64,000 bases of DNA, from NCBI RefSeq assembly GCF_902729425.1, contig NZ_CACVCH010000001.1:69501-133500 (forward strand). The letters run 5' to 3'. Within the stretch, counting starts at the first letter, position 1; each line of letters begins with the position of its first letter. This DNA is from Magnetospirillum sp. SS-4. GTDB lineage: Bacteria; Pseudomonadota; Alphaproteobacteria; Rhodospirillales; Magnetospirillaceae. The notes below the pieces were generated by a model that worked only from the letters and a program-made list of their open reading frames with translations, had not been told where the DNA came from and did no database searches. The translations under genes were made by a program, and so were the position numbers. Positions 8,358 through 16,729 of the stretch are shown here, one piece after another.

Positions 8358-9917
8358 TCAGCGGATTTCGGCGTCGTTCCAGCGCTGGGGCGCCACGAAC
8401 AGGTGCGCCGTCCCGCCGATGGTGGCGCCGCCATCGGTCACCGTGGCCTTGACCAGCAGGTTGGCGATGTTGTTGTTGCCGCGTCGGGCCGGATTGGGGC
8501 CGGCATCGGCGGGAACGAAGCGGCCATCGGGACGCAGGACCCCGCCGAACCGGGCATCCTGGTCGTGTTCGGCGATCTCGTCGAAATTGGCGACGCTCCA
8601 TTCGGCCGGAACCGGCCCGATGCGCAAGCCGCCGGCGGTGTAGGCCACCGCGTCGAACTGGGCGTGGGCCGGCGGCACCGGACCGCCATTGCCGCCCAGG
8701 CGGGCGACCATGGTGTCGGGCTCGACCTTCACGCTGGCGATGCGGTCGTAGACCATCAGCCGCGCCTTGGCCTTGCCGATGACGATCTCTCGCGGGCCGG
8801 CGGCGGCCGAAGGATCGGCCGAAACCTGAAGGGTGAGCGAATCGGCGGTGGCGGAGATCACCTTGTCGACCTTGAGGCCGTCGCCGGCGATGGCGGTCTT
8901 GCCCAGATCCTTGCCGCTGACGACGATGCGGGCCGAGCCGCCGGCCTTGACGGCGGCGGGCGACAGACCGGCGATCGCCCCCTTGCCGCGCACCGCCACC
9001 ATGTCGGCGCCGACGGCGTCCTGGTCGTCCAGGTACCAGCGTCCCTCCAGGCGGCGGCCGTCGGCCGAGGCCTGGAACACCTCGCTGATCCGCTCGTCGC
9101 CAAGCCGGGTGGCGCCGCGCCATTCGTAGCCGGTGTAGACCACCGAGCGGCCCTCGCCGGCGGTGGCGGAACCGTCGGCCCAGGTCAGGCTGTAGGTCAT
9201 GCGGTAGGAATCGGCGGCGGCGCGCCTGACCTCCATGCGCCCATGGAAATCACCCTTGCCGGGGCGATGCCCCGATACCGCCCAACTGCCCGACAGGTCG
9301 GGGCCGCGATGCGTCTTCCATTCCGTCCAGGCGGTGGAATCGAAGCCCCACTTGGCGGCCAGCTTGTCGGGCAATTCGCCGGAAATGATTTCCCACCAGC
9401 GGCGGTCGCGCGACATCGCCTGATACTCGGCGGTCGGCCACTGTCCCAGATGCATGTGGGCGAGACGGCGCCATTCCGGGGCGGTGCGGCGCTGCAATCC
9501 GACCCGGGCATAGGAATGGCAACGGGCGCACAGGACCGCCAGTTCGGGATCGTCGGGGGATTCCACCAAGGTACGGCGCTCCAGCCCGTAACGGAACGGA
9601 GCGCTTTCGGACGGCGCCAGCCCCTGGCGGTCGGCGAGATGCTTGACCAGTACCTGTTCCTCGGCCTCGCTGACGATCAGGCCATGCCATTCGCGCATGC
9701 GGCGGACAGTCATGGCCCAGCCCTCGGGCGACTTGCGCTGCTCGTCGACGCGGAACAGCCCCCCCGACCGGGTGCGGGGATGGCAGGCCGAGCACTTGGC
9801 ATTGAGCAGAGCCTCCGCCGATGGCTCCCTGGCCTCGGCCTGCCGGGCCGACGCCAGACCGGACAAGGTCAGAACGGCGACCATCGCCGCGAGGAAACGC
9901 CAGGACGTGTACTTCAT
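8358..9917 (-). CDS. qhpA: Quinohemoprotein amine dehydrogenase alpha subunit QhpA (dihaem)
   Basis: This 519-residue periplasmic protein has a Sec signal peptide (residues 1 to about 29). It has two c-type haem motifs, CSACH (42-46) and CARCH (130-134). The C-terminal two thirds are rich in beta-strand segments, in keeping with the barrel domains of the QHNDH alpha subunit. It accepts electrons from CTQ in QhpC and passes them to a periplasmic acceptor during oxidation of primary amines to aldehyde and ammonia. It follows the aldehyde dehydrogenase gene by 71 bp and precedes qhpD by 14 bp, the order known from other qhp operons. Confidence 0.95.
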   Translation of the reverse strand: MKYTSWRFLAAMVAVLTLSGLASARQAEAREPSAEALLNAKCSACHPRTRSGGLFRVDEQRKSPEGWAMTVRRMREWHGLIVSEAEEQVLVKHLADRQGLAPSESAPFRYGLERRTLVESPDDPELAVLCARCHSYARVGLQRRTAPEWRRLAHMHLGQWPTAEYQAMSRDRRWWEIISGELPDKLAAKWGFDSTAWTEWKTHRGPDLSGSWAVSGHRPGKGDFHGRMEVRRAAADSYRMTYSLTWADGSATAGEGRSVVYTGYEWRGATRLGDERISEVFQASADGRRLEGRWYLDDQDAVGADMVAVRGKGAIAGLSPAAVKAGGSARIVVSGKDLGKTAIAGDGLKVDKVISATADSLTLQVSADPSAAAGPREIVIGKAKARLMVYDRIASVKVEPDTMVARLGGNGGPVPPAHAQFDAVAYTAGGLRIGPVPAEWSVANFDEIAEHDQDARFGGVLRPDGRFVPADAGPNPARRGNNNIANLLVKATVTDGGATIGGTAHLFVAPQRWNDAEIR

Positions 9918-9988
9918 GCTCGACCTCCGGAAACCTTCGGCGGAAGCGGCGGCGCGGATATCGGCCGCACCGCCGTCCGTATCTACTC

Positions 9989-11494
9989 TCAATACGCCAG
10001 GCAAACCGACTTGGTTTCGGTATAGCCGTCGATGGCGGCCTTGCCCAGTTCGCGTCCCCAGCCCGACTGCTTGTAGCCGCCGAACGGCATCGCCGCGTCG
10101 ACCAGGCCATGGCAATTGACCCATACCGTACCGGCCTTCAGGGCCGGAGCGATACGATGCACCTTGGAGACGTCGCGGGTCCAGATGCTGGCGGCGAGGC
10201 CGTAGATGCTGTTGTTGGCGGCTGCGACCACCTCGTCCAGGTCGGAATAGGGCATGGCGACCACCACCGGGCCGAAGATCTCCTCCTGCACCACCTTCAT
10301 GCTCGGCTGGGTATTGACCAGGACGGTGGGCTCGACGAAATAGCCGGGCTGGTCCAGGCGGCGGCCGCCGACCACGGCCTTGGCGCCGTCGGCCAGACCG
10401 CCGTCGATATAGCCGCACACCCGCTTGACCTGTTCCTCCGACACCAGCGGTCCCATCTGGGTGGTGGGCGACAGGCCGTGGCCGATGGAGAACTGCTTGG
10501 CGGCGCCGGCGACGCCGTCGATCACCTTGTCGAAGATCGACTTGTGGACGTACAGCCGCGATCCGGCGGCGCAGACCTGACCCTGGTTGAAGAAGATCGC
10601 CATGGCGGCGCCGGGAATGGCGATGTCGAGATCGGCGTCGTCCAGCACGATGGCCGGCGACTTGCCGCCCAGTTCCAGGGTCACCTTCTTCAGGTTGCCC
10701 ATGGCCGCCTGGGTGATCAGGCGCCCGACCTCGGTCGAGCCGGTGAAGGCGACCTTGTCGATGCCGGCATGGGCGGCGATGGCGGCGCCGGCGGTGTGGC
10801 CGTAGCCGGGCAGGATGTTGACCACGCCCTCGGGGAAGCCCGCCTCCAGGATCAGTTCGCCGATGCGCAGCGCCGTGACCGGCGTCTGCTCGGCCGGCTT
10901 CAAGATGGTGGCGCAGCCGGCCGCCAGGGCCGGCGCCAGCTTCCACGCCGCCATCAGCAGCGGAAAGTTCCACGGGATGATCTGGCCGACCACGCCCACC
11001 GGCTCGCGCTGGGTGTAGGCGAAGAACTTGCCGTCCGGCACATAGGGCATCGACACCGGAATGGTGGCGCCCTCGTTCTTGGTCGGCCAGCCGGCCATGT
11101 AGCGGATGAAGTCCACCGCCGCCACGATGTCGAGGTGACGCGCCATCATCACCGACTTGCCGTTGTCCAGCGATTCAAGCTCGGCCAGCTGGTCGGCGTT
11201 GGCCTCGATCAGGTCGGCGAGGCGGTGCAGCAGGCGCTCGCGGTCGCAGGCCTTCATGTCGCGCCACGCCTTGCTCTCGAAGGCGGCGCGGGCGGCGGCG
11301 ACGGCGCGGTCCACGTCGGCCGCGTCGGCCTCGGCCACCGAGGCGATCTGACGGCCGGTGCCGGGGTCGTAGACCGGAAAGGTCTTGCCGGAAACGGCAT
11401 CGACCCAGCGGCCGCCGATCAGCAGCTTCAGCGGCTTTGCGAGGAAGTCCCGGGTGTCCTGGCGAATGGAGCCGAGGATATTGTCAGCTGTCAT
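9989..11494 (-). CDS. NAD(P)-dependent aldehyde dehydrogenase of the amine operon
   Basis: This 501-residue enzyme is the usual length for the ALDH superfamily. It shows LELGGKSPAIVLDDADLD with the general-base Glu, and the nucleophile Cys in NQGQVCAAGSRL. It most likely oxidises the aldehyde released by QHNDH to the acid. It is the first gene of the amine operon. An in-frame GTG at 11503 is possible, but AAGGTGG sits at proper spacing before the ATG at 11494 and would be too close to the GTG. An inverted repeat lies about 80 bp upstream. The exact aldehyde substrate cannot be read from sequence. Confidence 0.93.
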   Translation of the reverse strand: MTADNILGSIRQDTRDFLAKPLKLLIGGRWVDAVSGKTFPVYDPGTGRQIASVAEADAADVDRAVAAARAAFESKAWRDMKACDRERLLHRLADLIEANADQLAELESLDNGKSVMMARHLDIVAAVDFIRYMAGWPTKNEGATIPVSMPYVPDGKFFAYTQREPVGVVGQIIPWNFPLLMAAWKLAPALAAGCATILKPAEQTPVTALRIGELILEAGFPEGVVNILPGYGHTAGAAIAAHAGIDKVAFTGSTEVGRLITQAAMGNLKKVTLELGGKSPAIVLDDADLDIAIPGAAMAIFFNQGQVCAAGSRLYVHKSIFDKVIDGVAGAAKQFSIGHGLSPTTQMGPLVSEEQVKRVCGYIDGGLADGAKAVVGGRRLDQPGYFVEPTVLVNTQPSMKVVQEEIFGPVVVAMPYSDLDEVVAAANNSIYGLAASIWTRDVSKVHRIAPALKAGTVWVNCHGLVDAAMPFGGYKQSGWGRELGKAAIDGYTETKSVCLAY

Positions 11495-11571
11495 GACTGC
11501 CACCTTTTGGTTAGTTTTAGACTGGGTAGATCAACGTGGATGCATTAGACCAATCGCGCCAGAAATGCGCG

Positions 11572-11589
11572 ATAACCTCTTGTGGTTAC
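11572..11589. promoter_or_regulatory. 18-bp inverted repeat upstream of the amine operon
   Basis: ATAACC-TCTTGT-GGTTAC forms a near-perfect dyad. It lies directly after, and overlaps, the stop codon of the YCF48-like gene, about 80 bp before the aldehyde dehydrogenase start. A near-identical copy occurs at 18404-18421 beside a LuxR-type regulator gene. There is no T-tract on the minus strand, so a terminator is unlikely. An operator is inferred. Confidence 0.6.
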
Positions 11590-12569
11590 GGCTGGGGACG
11601 ATTCACCTCCATGCGGGTGATGCCGCTGTTGCCGGCCAGCAGCACCGCGTTGGCGCCCACGGTCAGGACGGACGAGATGGCGAGGCGGTCCGGCCTGGTG
11701 GCGGCGCTGAACTCAAGACCGGCGGGGCCGCTGGTCAGCACCGTTCCCGCCAGTCCGACCACCACCACGCGCCCATCCTCAAGTTGGGCGGCGCCGCCAA
11801 GCGCCTGGGTGGTCGGGGACGCCAGCGCGGTCCAGGAGCGTCCGTCGTCGGTGGAATGGAACAGCCGCCCGCCCATGGCCGTAGCCAGCAGGGACCGGTC
11901 GGCCAGCACCAGCACCGACCACAGCGACCCCTTGATGGGCAGGGTGATGACCGACCACGACGATCCGCCGTCTTCCGAGCGGAACAGGGCGCCGGTCTCG
12001 GCCGCTACCACGAAGGCGCCTGACGGCGTCACCACGACATGGTTGAGATGCCGGTCGGCGTCCTCGCCCCGCCCCGGCACGACCGGCTGCCAGTCGACGC
12101 CGCCGTTGGTGGTCCTGAGGGCGGTTCCATAGGCCCCGACGGCAAGGCCCCGTCCGGCCTTGTCGAACGCCACCGACATCAAGACGGTGTCGGCGGACGC
12201 GCGATACGCCGGCTTCCAGCTCTCGCCGCCATTGACTGTCGAAAGGATCAGGCCGCCATGTCCCACCGCCCATCCCTGCTCCGGCCCGGTGAAGACGACC
12301 GAGGTCAGCATGGAATCAGCCGGCACGTCGCGGGCCTGGCGCCAGGATTTGCCGTCGTCGTCCGACAGCAGGACGATGCCGTAATCGCCGACGGCGACCA
12401 GCCGGCGGGCGGCCCTGGCGATCTCGGTCATGGGGGCGTGCAGCGCCATCGGACCGCGATGGGCGGGACGCAGAATGGGTGGCCTGGTCCCGTCATCGGC
12501 GATGGAGGGGGTCGGCAGCGACGGGATCAGGCCGACGAGGATGAACGCGAGAAGGGTGGGGACTCTCAT
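11586..12569 (-). CDS. YCF48-like beta-propeller protein
   Basis: This is a secreted protein of 327 residues. A signal peptide (about residues 1-24) precedes repeated units of the form SDDDGKSWRQ, STVNGGESWKP, RTTNGGVDWQP, RSEDGGSSWSV and HSTDDGRSWTA. These are the Asp/Gly-rich turn repeats of YCF48/BNR-like propellers related to photosystem II assembly factor HCF136. In proteobacteria this family often sits beside an RND permease and DUF1302/DUF1329 genes, as here. The ATG at 12569 is preferred over one at 12575 because GGAG is correctly spaced from it. It follows the permease by 11 bp. Its molecular role is not established. Confidence 0.85.
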   Translation of the reverse strand: MRVPTLLAFILVGLIPSLPTPSIADDGTRPPILRPAHRGPMALHAPMTEIARAARRLVAVGDYGIVLLSDDDGKSWRQARDVPADSMLTSVVFTGPEQGWAVGHGGLILSTVNGGESWKPAYRASADTVLMSVAFDKAGRGLAVGAYGTALRTTNGGVDWQPVVPGRGEDADRHLNHVVVTPSGAFVVAAETGALFRSEDGGSSWSVITLPIKGSLWSVLVLADRSLLATAMGGRLFHSTDDGRSWTALASPTTQALGGAAQLEDGRVVVVGLAGTVLTSGPAGLEFSAATRPDRLAISSVLTVGANAVLLAGNSGITRMEVNRPQP

Positions 12570-12580
12570 GTCCATCTCCG

Positions 12581-14941
12581 TCAGTGGGAAACCAGGGGGG
12601 CGCGGATCGGACCGGTGCGCGGCACCAGGGTGTCGATCACCACCGCCAGGGCGGGCAGAAGGGTGATGGCCATCAGCATGTTGATCATGAACATGAAGGT
12701 CAGCAGCAGGCCCATGTCCGCCTGGAACTTCAGCGCCGAGAACGACCATGTGGCGATGCCGATGGACAGGGTCAGCGCGGTGAAGATGGTGGCGACGCCG
12801 ACCTCCATCAGCGATTTCTTGAAGGCGTCGACGATCTCGATTCCGTGGGCCAGATGGAACTGAAGGCGGTTGTAGATGTAGAAGGCGTAGTCGACGCCGA
12901 TACCCACCGCCAGCACCATCACCGGCAAGGTGGCGACGGTCAGGCCGATGGACAGCTCCTTCATGAACCAGTAGCCGAGGAAGCTGGACAGCGTCAGCGG
13001 CACGCAGCAGGCGACGGTGGCGCGCCAGTCGCGGTAGGTGATGAACACCAGGGCGACGATGGTGGCGTAGACCCACAGCATCATCGGCAGCTCGGTGATC
13101 TCCAGCACCTCGTTGATGGCGCCCTGGATGCCGGCGTTGCCGCTGGCCAGGCGCACGGTGACGCCCTCCATGGGATGGGCGGTCCTGAACGCCTTGACCG
13201 CCGCCACCACCCGCTTGATGGTTTCCGCCTTGTGGTCGGACAGATAGATGTTGGACGCCAGAACGGTGCAGTCCTGATTGAACAGGCCGGCATTGTCGGG
13301 GGCGAAGCCCATGGTGCTGGTCAGCGCCTGGGGTTCGTAGGGCAGGGCCGCACGCTTGGGGTGGCCTTCGTTCAGGCCGGAATTGGCGACCTTGACCACG
13401 TTGGGCAGGGCCAGCACCGAGATCACGTCCGGCTGGTTGGCGATTTCCCAGCCGAACCGGTCGATCAGGCTCATCACCGCATGGTTGCCGCACGAATCCT
13501 TGGGAGTCTCGAACACCACCGTCAGGACGTCGAGGCCGATGTCGAAATTGTCGGCGATGCTGGCGGCATCCAGGTTGTAGCGCGAATCCGCCCGCAATTC
13601 CGGCACGCCCGCGGTGACGTGGCCCAGTTGGCGGTCCTGACTCTGCCAGGTGGCCAGCCCCATCAGCAGCAGGCCGCCGATGGCGATCGGCCAGGCGTAA
13701 TGGCGTTCCGCCACCCGCGCCAGGACGGACATCCAGCGCTCGCGGTCGCGGCGCAGACGTTCCACCTTCTCGGTATAGGCCGGCGGGAACGAGAAGCAAC
13801 TGGCCACCACCGGCAGCATCACCAGGTTGGTGACGATCTTGTAGGCGACGCCGATCGAGGCGGTGATGCCCAGTTCGCGGATCATGGGAATGGGAATGAG
13901 GGTCAGGGTGGCGAAACCGACAAAGGCGGTGACCAGGGCCAGGGTGCCGGGAATCAGCAGGCTGGTGAAACTGGTCCTGGCGGCGGTATAGCCGTCGACC
14001 CCCATGGCCACTTCCTTGGCGATGGCGTTGACCTGCTGCACCCCGTGCGAGACGCCGATGGCGAACACCAGGAAGGGAACCAGGATCGCCAGCGGGTCGA
14101 GGCCGTAGCCGAGCAGGGTGAGGGTCCCGAACTGCCAGACCAGCGAAACCAGCGAGCAGACCAGCGGCAGGAAGGTCATCCGCTTGGACCGGGTGTACCA
14201 GTAGACGGCGGCGATGGTCAGCACGAAGGCCAGGGCGAAGAATTCCAGCACGCTGGTGGCGCTGTCGGCGATGTCGCCGATCTGCTTGACGAAGCCGATG
14301 ATCTGGACCTGAAAGCGCTCGTCTCCGAAACGCTCGCGGATCTCGGTCTCGATGCGGCGGTTGAGATCCAGGTAATCCAGCGGCCGCTTGGTGACGGGAT
14401 CGGTTTCCAGCAGGTCGGCCACCACCATGGCGGCGCTGCCGTCCCTGGCGACCAGACTGCCGATGTAGCCGCCGACCACCGTGTTGTCCCGGATGCGGGC
14501 GATGCGGTCCGGCGACAGCCGGTCGGGAGTGACGTCGCCGCCGATCACGTCCTCGGCCTGCAAGCCCTCCTCGGTGATTTCCAGCGACCGGGTGTTTGGC
14601 GTCCACAGCGACTGGACGGTGCGGCGGTCGACGCCGGGCAGGAACATCACCGCCTGGGTGACGTCGAACAGGCGCCGCAGCGCCGCCTCGGTCCAGACGT
14701 CGCCCTGGTGGGGACGCAGCACGACGATGACGCGGTTAGCCCCGAACAGGTCGCCGCGATACCGCTCGAAGGTTTGGATATATTCATGTCCCGACGGAAG
14801 TTGCTTGTCGAACCCCGCCGACATCTTCAACTGGGCGCCGAAATAGCCCATGACGACGGTCAGAACGGTCAGAACGGCAAGAACGACAGCCCTGTTCTCG
14901 AAGAATACGGCCCCGAGGCGATCAACCACCCTCTTGAGCAT
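12581..14941 (-). CDS. RND/MMPL-family membrane permease
   Basis: This protein has 786 residues and about 12 predicted membrane helices, arranged as two repeats each with one helix, a large periplasmic loop and five helices. The second repeat includes AVGIGVDYAFYIYNRL, which carries the conserved intramembrane Asp of RND pumps; the first has FAIGVSHGVQQ at the same place, without the Asp. It belongs to the COG1033 group, shorter than AcrB-type pumps, and its homologues move lipids or hydrophobic compounds. AGGAG is spaced 6 nt from the ATG. It is co-oriented with DUF1302 and DUF1329 genes upstream, but an intrinsic terminator lies in between. Its substrate is unknown; transport linked to amine or alcohol use is a guess from context. 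Confidence 0.85.
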   Translation of the reverse strand: MLKRVVDRLGAVFFENRAVVLAVLTVLTVVMGYFGAQLKMSAGFDKQLPSGHEYIQTFERYRGDLFGANRVIVVLRPHQGDVWTEAALRRLFDVTQAVMFLPGVDRRTVQSLWTPNTRSLEITEEGLQAEDVIGGDVTPDRLSPDRIARIRDNTVVGGYIGSLVARDGSAAMVVADLLETDPVTKRPLDYLDLNRRIETEIRERFGDERFQVQIIGFVKQIGDIADSATSVLEFFALAFVLTIAAVYWYTRSKRMTFLPLVCSLVSLVWQFGTLTLLGYGLDPLAILVPFLVFAIGVSHGVQQVNAIAKEVAMGVDGYTAARTSFTSLLIPGTLALVTAFVGFATLTLIPIPMIRELGITASIGVAYKIVTNLVMLPVVASCFSFPPAYTEKVERLRRDRERWMSVLARVAERHYAWPIAIGGLLLMGLATWQSQDRQLGHVTAGVPELRADSRYNLDAASIADNFDIGLDVLTVVFETPKDSCGNHAVMSLIDRFGWEIANQPDVISVLALPNVVKVANSGLNEGHPKRAALPYEPQALTSTMGFAPDNAGLFNQDCTVLASNIYLSDHKAETIKRVVAAVKAFRTAHPMEGVTVRLASGNAGIQGAINEVLEITELPMMLWVYATIVALVFITYRDWRATVACCVPLTLSSFLGYWFMKELSIGLTVATLPVMVLAVGIGVDYAFYIYNRLQFHLAHGIEIVDAFKKSLMEVGVATIFTALTLSIGIATWSFSALKFQADMGLLLTFMFMINMLMAITLLPALAVVIDTLVPRTGPIRAPLVSH

Positions 14942-14975
14942 GAAGAACTCCTGAAATCATCATCTTGGCAAATCG

Positions 14976-15015
14976 AAAAAGGCGGCCGCCCCGGCGGGAA
15001 GGATTCGGGGCGGCC
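14976..15015 (-). terminator. Rho-independent terminator after the DUF1302 gene
   Basis: On the minus strand a 9-bp perfect stem (GGCCGCCCC at 15007-15015 pairing with 14984-14992) is followed, after three bases, by TTTTT at 14980-14976. It begins 9 bp after the DUF1302 stop and lies before the RND gene, so it may split or attenuate that transcript. Confidence 0.85.
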
Positions 15016-15023
15016 AAACACGC

Positions 15024-16712
15024 TCAGAACGAGGTGGAGAGGGTCGCGCCCCAGAAATCGCGATCCCGCATCAGGTTGTTGTCGCCGCCGCCCCAGAAGG
15101 TGGCGTAGGTGAGGTTGAGCTTGGTCCTGTCCTGGTAATTGAACGTCAGGCCGAAGGCGAGAGCCTTGCGGTTCTGAATGAACGGCGAGGCATTCGGACT
15201 GGTTCCCGAGACGTCATGATAGAAATCGATGACGGGAATCAGGTTGACGGCGCTGCCGAATATTTCCGGGTAGACCATGCCGATCTCGGCGACATACCCC
15301 CACGAGAAACGGTCAGGAACACTGTAGTTGGGCAACAGGTAGGGAACGCTGAGATCGGTGGCCAGACCGGGATAGTAGGCGCCGGCGGCCTCGACCAGGA
15401 TATAGGCGTCGTTGGCGCCAAGCTTGTCCTGAAGGTCGCCCAGCCAGGTATTGGGCTCCCACAGATAGTTGGCGGTGACATGCCCCTGCCACTTCCGTTC
15501 CTCGACGAAACCGCGATTATGGGCGCCGATGGCATAGCGTCCGGCGGCGGGAACGGTGGGGTCGATGGCCACCGAATCGCGGGGACGGAAGGACAGCTCG
15601 GCGCCCACCGCCACCGGTCCCAGGCGGGAATTGCCCGACACGCCGAACAGGTCGCGATCCTCGCCGTAATCGTTGTAGAAGCCGGTGGGTGTCATCGGCG
15701 CGGTGCCGGTGAAGCTCACCTGCGGCAGCTTGTCGTGATAACGAATGTAGTAAGCGCCCAGTTCCGAGATGCCGAGCCGATAGCGCAGGGCCAGGCCGAA
15801 CTGGCCGTCGTTGCGCGGATTGTTGGACGACAGGCCGGGAACCGGATTGGTGTTGGCGCCGGGCGTGCCTTCGTCGCCCATCACGCCGGCTCCGGCCGAG
15901 GCCGGCAGGTAGAAGGACCGGCGGCCGGGACCGACCACGTCGCTGGTGGAGAAGAAGCTGCCCACCGGGTCGAAGGAGAACGAGTTCCACATCACCTGAT
16001 AGTAGGCCTCGGCGCTGAGATTGTCGGTCAGGCCGGAACTGATGGAGATCATCGGCGCCGGCTTGAACACCTCCTTCAACTGGGTTCCCGGAATGTGCAG
16101 CTTGCGGAAATCCAGCGCGTTGATGACGTTGATGCCGCCGGGGATGAAGATGTCCTCGCCCCAGCTCAGCACCTGATTGCCAATTCTGACCTTGGCGTTG
16201 TTGCCGGCCCAGCTGAACGACTTGGACACGTAGGCGTCCAGCAGTTCGGCGTGCGGGTTGAACAGCTTCTTGGCCTCGGTCTCCAGCGGGGTGCGCTGGG
16301 TATCGGGGGCCATGACGTCGCCGGTCCAGGTTCCCCGGACCAGGGCGCTCCACCCGTTCGGCCCCTTCAGCGACAGATCGTGGGTTCCCTTGTAGGCCAG
16401 CGAGACGATGTCGCCCCGCTTGTAGTTCAGATTGCCGCTGTCGGCGTTCAGCATGTTGACGTCGGGATTGGACAGGGCGCCCGCCACCTCGCCCACCACC
16501 CGGGCGCAGCCGCCGTTGTCGCGGCTGACCACCCGGCAATCGGCCGATTCCAGGCGCTGCTGGAAGCCGATGGACAAGGTGCTGTCGAAGCTGCCCTTGA
16601 CCTCGCCCAGGGTGAAGTCGATCGCCCTGGCCTCGCCAGCCAGACAGAGGCCGGACAGGATGGCGCCGGCCGCTACGCCCATCCGCAGACGGGCCTTGTT
16701 CGGATTATGCAT
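15024..16712 (-). CDS. DUF1302 outer-membrane protein
   Basis: This 562-residue protein begins with a cationic N-terminus and signal peptide (to about residue 30, ending EARA). The mature chain has alternating aromatic beta strands and ends in TLSTSF, a terminal phenylalanine typical of outer-membrane barrels. It matches the DUF1302 family, which is almost always paired with DUF1329, as here with an 18-bp gap. Family members are reported near genes for use of steroids, alcohols and other hydrophobic substrates. A strong terminator follows. Whether it is a channel, or part of an envelope-spanning system with the RND permease, is inference. Confidence 0.85.
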   Translation of the reverse strand: MHNPNKARLRMGVAAGAILSGLCLAGEARAIDFTLGEVKGSFDSTLSIGFQQRLESADCRVVSRDNGGCARVVGEVAGALSNPDVNMLNADSGNLNYKRGDIVSLAYKGTHDLSLKGPNGWSALVRGTWTGDVMAPDTQRTPLETEAKKLFNPHAELLDAYVSKSFSWAGNNAKVRIGNQVLSWGEDIFIPGGINVINALDFRKLHIPGTQLKEVFKPAPMISISSGLTDNLSAEAYYQVMWNSFSFDPVGSFFSTSDVVGPGRRSFYLPASAGAGVMGDEGTPGANTNPVPGLSSNNPRNDGQFGLALRYRLGISELGAYYIRYHDKLPQVSFTGTAPMTPTGFYNDYGEDRDLFGVSGNSRLGPVAVGAELSFRPRDSVAIDPTVPAAGRYAIGAHNRGFVEERKWQGHVTANYLWEPNTWLGDLQDKLGANDAYILVEAAGAYYPGLATDLSVPYLLPNYSVPDRFSWGYVAEIGMVYPEIFGSAVNLIPVIDFYHDVSGTSPNASPFIQNRKALAFGLTFNYQDRTKLNLTYATFWGGGDNNLMRDRDFWGATLSTSF

Positions 16713-16729
16713 CGTTCATTCCCCCTTGC

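Noticed and set aside
9821-11548. 575-codon frame opposite the aldehyde dehydrogenase
   Set aside because: Antisense shadow of a well-conserved enzyme gene; no recognisable domain or ribosome site.
11572-11589. Inverted repeat as a terminator for the YCF48-like gene
   Set aside because: Only a 6-bp AT-containing stem with no T-tract on the minus strand, and a second copy occurs in a divergent promoter region.
12584-15112. Long open frame (842 codons) opposite the RND permease
   Set aside because: Low-complexity Gly/Gln/His/Asp composition, no family signature, and it runs fully antisense to a recognised permease gene.
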